NCBI GenBank assembly: GCA_946480995.1
Contig: CAMLMF010000023.1
Location: 1 to 13,952, forward strand
Direction of reading: 5' to 3'
Length of the DNA: 13,952 bases
From: an uncultured Bdellovibrio sp.
GTDB taxonomy: Bacteria; Bdellovibrionota; Bdellovibrionia; Bdellovibrionales; Bdellovibrionaceae
This document shows positions 1 to 5,053 of this stretch, one piece after another. Below the pieces are notes generated by a model. It was not told where the DNA came from and did not search any database. It saw only the letters and a list, made by a program, of their open reading frames with translations. Position numbers and translations under genes: made by a program. Positions within the stretch are counted from its first letter, which is position 1, and every line of letters begins with the position of its first letter.

Positions 1-787
1 TATTCGTGACGACGGGATCTTTTAGATAAGCTTCCCAGCCTTCGCGAATCGCGAGCAATAATTTTTTAGTCACTTCAGGTTTAGTTTTTAGCGTTTCTTC
101 AGTTGCACCTACAACAACCAAATAAGGATTAAAGCCTTCGTCGGCGATTAAGAAGGTTTTCACCTTCGCGCCCCCTTTTTCAGCGCTCAGAGGCTCTGTA
201 GTGATGAATCCTTGCTGTGAAAAGGTCTTATCATTTAAGAAGTTTGCAACTCCCCCTGTGTATGGCACGACTTTCACTTTTGGTTTGCCATGTTTTTTCA
301 CTAGGAACTGGTAATAGGGCAGACCTGATTGCATGGAAAGAATGCCGTCAGAGTTTAAAACTTCTTTTAAAGATTGAAAATTGCGTTCCGCATGGGTCAT
401 CACAATATATGGCGACGTTTGGTAAACCGCGAACAGACCTTTGACCTTATTCTTAGAACTGCGATCTTGCGAGATGATAATTTCATCCGCGCTGACAATC
501 GCAAAGTCCACTTTACCATTCGCCAGCATTTGCACCGTGGGCGTCCCAGAGCCACCCTCTAAGATGGTTACGTCTAAGCCGTGCTTTTTGTAAATCCCAA
601 GCAAAGCGGCCGTATAGAAGCCGCCAAATTCAGGTTCTGCTTTCCAGTTCAAAGCCAAAGTGACTTTAGTCAGTGGTTGCGACAGAGCTAAAGAGGAAAA
701 CAAAAGACTCGCGGTGAAGCACGCAACTGAATAAGATTTCAGCGTAATTTTTAGAAACATGGATAAAGCTGAAAAAACACTGTTCAT
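1..787 (-). CDS. ABC importer substrate-binding protein, NMT1/SsuA type (C-terminus off window)
   Basis: Exported binding protein that would deliver a small molecule to the permease and ATPase encoded just upstream. About 262 codons are visible and the 3' end lies beyond base 1; the family is usually 310-340 residues. A signal peptide occupies about residues 10-37 (hydrophobic stretch ending near ALSQ). It is followed by the family's typical start of the mature domain: LNWKAEPEFGGFY, then GIYKKHGLDV, then a GG-rich turn, and GKVDFAI about 30 residues on. The start at 787 is chosen because GGAGG lies 7 bases upstream; an in-frame ATG at 760 has no ribosome site. It is the last gene of the operon, 46 bp after the permease stop. 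The NMT1 fold covers pyrimidine (ThiY-like), sulfonate, nitrate and riboflavin binders, so the ligand cannot be named from sequence alone. Confidence 0.88.
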   Translation of the reverse strand, partial: MNSVFSALSMFLKITLKSYSVACFTASLLFSSLALSQPLTKVTLALNWKAEPEFGGFYTAALLGIYKKHGLDVTILEGGSGTPTVQMLANGKVDFAIVSADEIIISQDRSSKNKVKGLFAVYQTSPYIVMTHAERNFQSLKEVLNSDGILSMQSGLPYYQFLVKKHGKPKVKVVPYTGGVANFLNDKTFSQQGFITTEPLSAEKGGAKVKTFLIADEGFNPYLVVVGATEETLKTKPEVTKKLLLAIREGWEAYLKDPVVTN

Positions 788-833
788 GAAATGGCCTCCA
801 CTTTCTTTCGTGTTACCTTGTGATCCACCAAAA

Positions 834-1589
834 TCAAACTGCCGGGGAGTTCGTCAGTGGACGCTTTTTCTGCAAAAGCAGGTCTGCAAACCACAAGAGT
901 CCAATGAGCAATAGCCCCATTAGCGACAACAATAATAGGGCGGCAAAGACAATGTCCACCCTTTGTTGAGTGCGTGCTGAATCAATAAGCGCCCCCAGGC
1001 CACCGCCTGCGACGAATTCCCCGGCGACAGCCCCCACAATCGAAAGTCCGGCAGAAATCTTAATGCCTGAAAAAATGTACGGATAAGCGCTGGGCAATCT
1101 TAGTTTCAATAAAGTTTGCACAGGTGTTGCTTGGTACAATCTAAAAAGGTCGCGCTGGGAGCTGCTGGCACTTTCTAAGCCCATCAAGGTATTGGCGATA
1201 ATGGGAAAAATCGAAACGATAAAGCTTGAAACAATGACGGTCGGAGATCCAAAACCAAAATAGATTACTAGCAATGGCGCAATCGCAATGATTGGCACCG
1301 TTTGAAAGAACACCGCAAAAGGTAAGATTGCGCGCTTTAATAGCTCGGACAAAGAAAATACGAAGGCAATGGTCCCACCAACAAAGATACTTAAACCCCA
1401 GCCAGCCAAGACATTCATCAGTGTCTCAAAGAAAGCCTGCCTAAAATCCGCATTCAGCTCACGCAATGTTTGTAAAACCATGGAGGGCGCCGGAATCAAC
1501 GTGGCGCTGATAAATTCACGACGAACTAAAAATTCAAGCACAGTCAGTAAAAGAATAAAGCTCACCAAGGCGGGCGCTGACTTTTTCAT
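834..1589 (-). CDS. ABC importer permease (BPD_transp_1, SsuC/TauC/ThiX type)
   Basis: Inner-membrane channel subunit of the same importer, 251 residues, a normal length for this class. Hydrophobic segments are visible near residues 7-22, 58-80, 90-112, 118-136, 175-195 and 213-236. The cytoplasmic loop that docks on the ATPase lies at about 147-166 (DLFRLYQATP, then KLRLPSA at 162-168). The glycine usual in this EAA-type loop is replaced by Ala154. The stretch GAVAGEFVAGGGLG (186-199) is typical of the SsuC/TauC/ThiX group. The start codon overlaps the ATPase stop as ATGA (4 bp), indicating translational coupling. Assignment to the permease class is firm; the substrate is not determined. Confidence 0.92.
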   Translation of the reverse strand: MKKSAPALVSFILLLTVLEFLVRREFISATLIPAPSMVLQTLRELNADFRQAFFETLMNVLAGWGLSIFVGGTIAFVFSLSELLKRAILPFAVFFQTVPIIAIAPLLVIYFGFGSPTVIVSSFIVSIFPIIANTLMGLESASSSQRDLFRLYQATPVQTLLKLRLPSAYPYIFSGIKISAGLSIVGAVAGEFVAGGGLGALIDSARTQQRVDIVFAALLLLSLMGLLLIGLLWFADLLLQKKRPLTNSPAV

Positions 1590-2335
1590 AGCTTCATCCC
1601 TGCGGAAAGTTCGCGGACAATTTTGTTTAATGCCTCGGATGTACGTAAATCTTCGGTGCGCTCTTTCGGCAAATCGACTTTTTTATCAGATACGATTTTC
1701 GCGCCCGATCCTTTTAACATAATAATTCGTTCACTAATGTAGGCCGCTTCAAAAAGCGAATGGGTCACAAAAACGATGGTTAATTGCTCTTTTTTCCACA
1801 AAGAAAGAAGCTGGTTTTGCATTTCAAAGCGCGTGACTTCATCAAGGGCGGCGAAGGGTTCGTCTAAAAGTAACAACTTCGGTGACGCCACTAAAGCGCG
1901 CGCGATTGAAACCCGCATTTTCATGCCGCCAGAAAGTTCATGGGGAAATAAATGTTCGAAGCCACGCAGTTGCACTTTTGCCAAGGCGTCTTGCACGCGT
2001 TGTGTTTTTTCTGATTCAGAAAGATCTTTCAACTGTGGATGCAACTCTAAGGGTAAGTGTACGTTTTCAAAAGCTGTCCGCCACGCAAGCAGATTCGCAT
2101 CTTGAAAAACAAAACTAACAGAACTTTTAAGTGAGGCGGGGAGACTCACCTCCCCTTTTGTCGCTTTATCTAGATCTGCGATCAGGCGCAGCAGTGTTGA
2201 TTTGCCACAACCCGAGGGGCCCACAACAGAAGTGAAAGAGCCTGCTTCAAGAGTTAAGTTGAAGCTTTCAATCACATCACGGCCCTGAAAGGCCTTGCTT
2301 AAGTTTTTGATGTGGATGGCAGGCTCAAGGGTCAT
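1586..2335 (-). CDS. ABC importer ATPase (SsuB/TauB/ThiZ type)
   Basis: Cytoplasmic ATP-hydrolysing subunit, 249 residues. All motifs are intact: Walker A GPSGCGKST (39-47), Q-loop glutamine 78 within FQDANLLAW, signature LSGGM (134-138), Walker B LLLLDEP (154-160) and the switch histidine 192 in VTHS. The Q-loop wording and overall length match the nitrate/sulfonate/taurine/pyrimidine ATPase group. It starts 3 bp after the oxygenase stop with no convincing ribosome site of its own, so it is probably translated by coupling. Its stop overlaps the permease start. The tight junctions on both sides show that the importer and oxygenase genes are one transcription unit. Confidence 0.95.
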   Translation of the reverse strand: MTLEPAIHIKNLSKAFQGRDVIESFNLTLEAGSFTSVVGPSGCGKSTLLRLIADLDKATKGEVSLPASLKSSVSFVFQDANLLAWRTAFENVHLPLELHPQLKDLSESEKTQRVQDALAKVQLRGFEHLFPHELSGGMKMRVSIARALVASPKLLLLDEPFAALDEVTRFEMQNQLLSLWKKEQLTIVFVTHSLFEAAYISERIIMLKGSGAKIVSDKKVDLPKERTEDLRTSEALNKIVRELSAGMKL

Positions 2336-2338
2336 GCG

Positions 2339-2953
2339 TTAAACCCAGCCGTAATTAAAGCTAATGCTGATGCGTTCGTCGCTGGCGTTGTTCATCGGAA
2401 CTTCGTGCCGAGTCCAGCTTTCAAACAACACCACGTTGCCGGCCTTTGGCTCTAAGGAATGAAAGCGTTGATTGTGTTCCTTGGCGTTGTGTTTTCTTGG
2501 TGGTGACGCCATGAAAGCCTCTAAGCGGGGATCTTCAAACTTAATCGCCGAACAGTTTTTCGGGGTTTGCACATAATAAGTTCCGCTGATCACCGACAGA
2601 GGATGAATATGCATCGTGTGGATTACATCTGTGGGCATTATATTCACCCAGCAAGACGTCATTTTTAATTCTTTCGGATTAATATCCATTTCCAGGTGTT
2701 TTACGAACTTCGCCACGTGTTTGTTGATTTGCTTTTCTAAATCCTCAAAGGTGCTTGAAACTTTGTTCAAATTTGCGATGGACCCATAGGACGTGTATCC
2801 ACCCTTATAGTTTTTTGCGGACCACTTCTGGCCGTCTTCATCTATTTCAGCAAATTTTAATGATTCAAATTTGAGTTCTTTATTAAGAACACTCAACGAG
2901 CCACTTTTTAAGGGAGCGTAATACACAAAGGTAGGGAAGAGCGCTTTTATCAT
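2339..2953 (-). CDS. putative 2OG-Fe(II) oxygenase (TIGR02466 / PF13759 type)
   Basis: Predicted non-haem iron, 2-oxoglutarate-dependent oxygenase of 204 residues, close to the family's usual ~200. Visible features are CWVNIMPTD (101-109), candidate iron-ligand histidines 115 and 117 in MHIHPLS, and SGTYYVQTP (123-131). These are followed by KFEDPR (138-143), the distal histidine 183 in SWTRHEVP, and arginine 194 in DERISISFN, the expected 2OG-carboxylate contact. A longer in-frame start at 3061 is rejected. The start at 2953 is preceded by AAAAGGTG, begins the conserved IKALFPTFVYY segment, and lies downstream of a good promoter that falls inside the longer frame. It is the first gene of the importer operon, so it may act on the imported compound; that link is inference. 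The substrate of this family is generally unknown. Confidence 0.85.
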   Translation of the reverse strand: MIKALFPTFVYYAPLKSGSLSVLNKELKFESLKFAEIDEDGQKWSAKNYKGGYTSYGSIANLNKVSSTFEDLEKQINKHVAKFVKHLEMDINPKELKMTSCWVNIMPTDVIHTMHIHPLSVISGTYYVQTPKNCSAIKFEDPRLEAFMASPPRKHNAKEHNQRFHSLEPKAGNVVLFESWTRHEVPMNNASDERISISFNYGWV

Positions 2954-2984
2954 TTTGAGACACCTTTTCAGACGGAATAGAATG

Positions 2985-3013
2985 AAGATAGGTCGAAATA
3001 TACGCGTTTTCAA
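2985..3013 (-). promoter_or_regulatory. sigma-70-like promoter of the oxygenase/ABC operon
   Basis: Reading the minus strand, TTGAAA (3013-3008) is followed after exactly 17 bp by TATCTT (2990-2985). These match the consensus at 5/6 and 4/6. The expected start point near 2978 gives a leader of about 25 bases carrying the AAAAGGTG ribosome site. Its position inside the longer upstream frame supports translation starting at 2953. Confidence 0.6.
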
Positions 3014-3095
3014 GAAGGGATCACTAAAACTTCGACAGCTGAGACGCGCAAATGAGCACACCCCTATGCCAAAGCTAAATAAAAGCCCCTCTGTC

Positions 3096-3111
3096 TGGCA
3101 CCGCGCTTGCT
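3096..3111 (+). promoter_or_regulatory. sigma-54 (RpoN) -24/-12 promoter
   Basis: TGGCAC (3096-3101), five bases, then TTGCT (3107-3111). The invariant GG (3097-3098) and GC (3109-3110) are separated by the required 10 bases, and a C precedes the TGG as in the YTGGCAC consensus. A start point near 3121-3122 leaves a leader of about 20 bases ending in AAGGAG (3130-3135) before the ATG at 3142. RpoN promoters need an enhancer-binding activator. Its site cannot be identified with confidence in the 140 bp upstream. Confidence 0.78.
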
Positions 3112-3141
3112 CTATTGAATAGTATTACCAAGGAGTGAATT

Positions 3142-3474
3142 ATGAAAAAGCAATTACTTATCACGGCGCTAATGTTGATCCCTGCGATGAGCTTTGCCAA
3201 AGTTTCTGACTTTAACGAGCTTATTTCAGAAAGCGTAAAGTCACAAAACGAACTTCATTCTGCAGTCCAAGGAAACATGGAAGATGCTCGTGACGCAGCT
3301 GTCGCGGCAAAAGTTCGCGAACGCATCGTGGTTGTTGAAAACTCAGGTGTTTCTTATAACTCGCCTTCACGCAAAGACCTTTTGGCTTTTAAGAAGGAAA
3401 AAAGAAGTCACCGCGCATCGGAAGACAAACAGTTCGAACGCCTAGCCAACGAAGTTCACTCAGCTGACTACTAA
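3142..3474 (+). CDS. small exported protein, unrecognised
   Basis: 110 residues with a clear Sec signal peptide: two lysines, a hydrophobic stretch LLITALMLIPAM, then SFA with probable cleavage after residue 19. The mature part of about 91 residues is hydrophilic, charged and mostly helical in character, with no cysteines and no lipobox. It contains Ala/Arg/Glu-rich stretches around residues 49-66 and a lysine/arginine-rich region at 78-93. I recognise no family. The ribosome site AAGGAG lies 6 bases before the ATG, and the gene is a single-gene unit between a sigma-54 promoter and a strong terminator. The expression signals make it convincing as a gene. Its function is unknown; control by sigma-54 suggests expression under a specific stimulus or phase. 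Confidence 0.82.
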   Translation: MKKQLLITALMLIPAMSFAKVSDFNELISESVKSQNELHSAVQGNMEDARDAAVAAKVRERIVVVENSGVSYNSPSRKDLLAFKKEKRSHRASEDKQFERLANEVHSADY

Positions 3475-3496
3475 ATAAAAAAAACGCCCCCAAAAT

Positions 3497-3542
3497 CTCT
3501 CGGCGCTGCTTCCCCCGGCGGTTCCGAGAGTTTTCTTTTTTT
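3497..3542. terminator. Rho-independent terminator between convergent genes, probably bidirectional
   Basis: CTCTCGG (3497-3503) pairs with CCGAGAG (3524-3530), with an additional inner CGC/GCG pairing. It is followed on the plus strand by TTTTCTTTTTTT. On the minus strand the hairpin is followed by TTTT at once and, after seven bases, by a run of eight T (complement of 3477-3484). It can therefore also stop the recombinase transcript ending at 3546. Confidence 0.85.
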
Positions 3543-3545
3543 GAA

Positions 3546-4079
3546 TCAAAGAATCAGTTTCCTTAACTCTTGCTGTGAGTATACGTAATCCGCATAAACC
3601 ATCGTGTTCGTAATATTTCGGTGTCCCAGGGCGACCTGGACCAGACGCAGATCTTTGGTCTTTTGATACAATTCGATCGCAAAAGTATGCCTTAAAGCGT
3701 GGAACTTCTTTGGAACGGGGCGATACATTTCCCAGATTTGATAGAGGCGATTGTAAGAGATCGGAAAAACCGTCGTTCCGCCCTGATTTTCGGCAAATCT
3801 GTGCAGTCGCTTAAAAATGTCGGAATGAATGGGTATTTCGCGGTCATTAGAGCCCTTTAAACCCCTGATAAAGATCGTTTCATCGTAGGCATTTAAATCA
3901 CTGCGTTGAATGTTTAAGACCTCTTGGGCCCGGGCTCCGGTGCGCAAAGCAACCCAAATCATCAAACAATTGCGGGGGTCTTTATCTTGAAAATCTCCAA
4001 GAATCTTGCGTAAACGTTCCGTTTCCGGAGCGAGTAAATATTTGTTCTTATTCAGTTGATACCGAGATGCCGTAGCCAT
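3546..4079 (-). CDS. tyrosine recombinase, catalytic domain only
   Basis: Site-specific DNA recombinase of the phage-integrase family, 177 residues. The full catalytic set is visible: Arg50 in TGARAQEVL, Lys75 in LKGSNDREIP, His127 and Arg130 in FHALRHTFA, His153 in LGHRN, and nucleophile Tyr162 in MVYADY, nine residues after His153 as is usual. The fold begins almost at once (conserved region from about residue 13), so the N-terminal core-binding (SAM-like) and arm-binding domains of 300-400-residue integrases are absent. An in-frame TGA lies two codons before the ATG, so no longer product is possible. No good ribosome site precedes the start. FimB/FimE-type invertases (~200 residues) are similarly minimal, so it could be a DNA invertase, a resolvase-like enzyme or a remnant of a larger integrase. 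All active-site residues are intact, which argues against simple decay. Confidence 0.88.
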   Translation of the reverse strand: MATASRYQLNKNKYLLAPETERLRKILGDFQDKDPRNCLMIWVALRTGARAQEVLNIQRSDLNAYDETIFIRGLKGSNDREIPIHSDIFKRLHRFAENQGGTTVFPISYNRLYQIWEMYRPVPKKFHALRHTFAIELYQKTKDLRLVQVALGHRNITNTMVYADYVYSQQELRKLIL

Positions 4080-4261
4080 GATTCATCATCAAGAGGTCTA
4101 GGTGGCTTTGACAAGGGGATTTCAATAACGCATCGCATTCAAAGTGTTGATAGGTAGAAATATTTTGTTTAGCTGCGATGAGTCTAGTCTTAATGCTATG
4201 CAGCAATCGATAACCACCAAATATCCCCATATAAAATACACAATAATATCATATATTTAGC

Positions 4262-4289
4262 ACTAAAGCTTATAACTATAAGCTTTAGT
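4262..4289. repeat. perfect 28-bp inverted repeat (13-bp arms, 2-bp centre)
   Basis: ACTAAAGCTTATA (4262-4274), AC, TATAAGCTTTAGT (4277-4289); the arms match at every base. Read as 11-bp arms with a 6-bp centre, it has the geometry of a tyrosine-recombinase core site. No T-run follows on either strand, so it is a poor terminator candidate. A further TTTAG/CTAAA mini-dyad (4256-4267) abuts its left arm. It lies 183 bp upstream of the recombinase start. It could be a recombinase or repressor binding site; no second copy is seen in the window. Confidence 0.85.
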
Positions 4290-4304
4290 CTGATTTGAAA
4301 AAGG

Positions 4305-4330
4305 GGGTATACGGGTATCCCCTTGGGTAT
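4305..4330 (+). repeat. three GGGTAT direct repeats
   Basis: GGGTAT occurs at 4305-4310, 4313-4318 and 4325-4330. The first copy can also pair with TATCCCC (4316-4322) to form a short hairpin. Its function is not evident. Confidence 0.5.
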
Positions 4331-4366
4331 TCTTTTGTGGTTTCAATAACTTAGCTTGACCTTCCA

Positions 4367-4460
4367 AAACCCCTTCTGGAATCATGTATGTAATTCACAA
4401 CGCGTTTTATTGTGAATAACAACAATAATGTTGTGAAAAGCAACAGTCCAGATGGGGTTT
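4367..4460 (+). promoter_or_regulatory. long-range inverted repeat enclosing the HTH-gene ribosome site
   Basis: AAACCCCTTCTGGA (4367-4380) is complementary to TCCAGATGGGGTTT (4447-4460) at 13 of 14 positions. Inside, almost concentrically, TTCACAAC (4394-4401) is complementary to GTTGTGAA (4430-4437). The outer 3' arm contains the only Shine-Dalgarno-like sequence (GGGG, 4454-4457) of the gene starting at 4463. If the transcript starts upstream of 4367, the ribosome site would be locked in a 14-bp stem. If it starts further downstream, the repeats act only as DNA. Confidence 0.55.
4393..4437. promoter_or_regulatory. candidate operator: three TTGTGAA/TTCACAA boxes
   Basis: ATTCACAA (4393-4400) and TTGTGAAT (4410-4417) form a perfect 8-bp inverted repeat. 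A third box, TTGTGAA (4431-4437), is a direct repeat of the second at exactly 21 bp, two helical turns. The arrangement suggests binding by a regulator on one DNA face, plausibly the HTH protein encoded immediately downstream; that assignment is inference. Confidence 0.5.
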
Positions 4461-4462
4461 GA

Positions 4463-5053
4463 ATGGAAATAGAAGGTCAGGGGTTAGGTCCTGAAGGGTT
4501 TGAAAAGGGTCTCTTGGACGAGGAGTTTTTAGGGGATGATTTAGGTCCTCGCTCAAAGACATCTTTAAGGATGCATTATGAGGCCCAAGTTAAAGTCGTT
4601 CAGAATCAGCTCGGCAATCTCGAAGAAATTCGCGGGATTTTAGGCCTTTCTCAACGCAAAATGGCCCAACTTCTTTTGGTCGATCCATCGACTTGGACGC
4701 GCTGGACGAAGCATGGCGATGAAGCACCCCCACATATTTGGCGCGCACTTCAATGGTATTTGGCTTTACGCGAAAAAATCCCCGGTTTAACTCCGCAATA
4801 TTTTATTTCGACCAGTCCACAGGTTTTGCATCAAAAAGCTTTGAAGGAATTGGATTTAGAGCGCCAAGAACGCATCGAAAACATGGGAAATTTGTCGTTA
4901 CAGCTGCAAAATTTGAATCGCGAACGCGATGGCCTGACGAATGAACTTTCAAAGCTTAAAAAAGACCTGAATTTTCACAAGAAGATGAGTATAGTCATCC
5001 TTCTTATTAGTGTCTCTTGGGCAGCCGTCTTGTGGTTTTGGAAAGGTCTATGA
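4463..5053 (+). CDS. HTH / coiled-coil protein with C-terminal membrane anchor
   Basis: 196 residues in three parts. After an acidic N-terminus of about 36 residues comes an XRE-like helix-turn-helix at about 54-83: EEIRGILGLSQRKMAQ, then VDPSTWTRWTK, where the S-x-W-x-R-W pattern resembles a recognition helix. A heptad-like coiled coil follows at about 124-172, rich in Leu, Glu, Lys and Arg. Last is a single hydrophobic segment at about 176-193 (IVILLISVSWAAVLWFW) ending with KGL, so the protein should be tail-anchored with its DNA-binding domain in the cytoplasm. The start at 4463 has GGGG five bases upstream; the internal ATG at 4571 has no proper spacing. Its stop overlaps the argS start (ATGA). 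I do not recognise the family. The role could be membrane-linked transcription control or tethering of a DNA site. Confidence 0.8.
   Translation: MEIEGQGLGPEGFEKGLLDEEFLGDDLGPRSKTSLRMHYEAQVKVVQNQLGNLEEIRGILGLSQRKMAQLLLVDPSTWTRWTKHGDEAPPHIWRALQWYLALREKIPGLTPQYFISTSPQVLHQKALKELDLERQERIENMGNLSLQLQNLNRERDGLTNELSKLKKDLNFHKKMSIVILLISVSWAAVLWFWKGL

Larger units (their letters stand above)
4080..4462. other. 383-bp gene-free, AT-rich intergenic region rich in dyads
   Basis: Separates the divergent recombinase and HTH genes. I find no convincing coding sequence. It contains a perfect 28-bp dyad (4262-4289), three GGGTAT direct repeats (4305-4330), a 14-bp imperfect inverted repeat (4367-4380 with 4447-4460) and three TTGTGAA/TTCACAA boxes (4393-4437). 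A possible -35 (TTGACC, 4356-4361) with a weak -10 (AATCAT, 4380-4385, 18-bp spacing) is the only sigma-70-like pair I can offer for the HTH-argS unit, and it is weak. This density of structure in a short gap is unlike the other intergenic regions in the window. Confidence 0.7.

Noticed and set aside
2954..3061. Longer N-terminus for the oxygenase (start at 3061)
   Set aside because: The extra 36 residues are not family-like, and a good promoter for the operon lies inside them.
4048..4230. 60-codon minus-strand frame overlapping the start of the recombinase gene, considered as a lost N-terminal domain
   Set aside because: It is in another frame, has no ribosome site, and shows no pattern of a recombinase core-binding domain.
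4262..4289. The 28-bp dyad as a transcription terminator
   Set aside because: AT-rich stem and no T-run following on either strand.
4305..4330. GGGTAT repeats as replication-origin iterons
   Set aside because: Only three short copies at uneven spacing (8 and 12 bp) and no initiator gene nearby.
5017..5049. Upstream start for argS
   Set aside because: No ribosome site; it adds 11 non-conserved residues. The ATGA overlap at 5050 fits the ArgS family start.
3546..5053. Prophage or integrative element ended by the recombinase
   Set aside because: No tRNA, no att-like direct repeats, and no phage or conjugation genes on either side.
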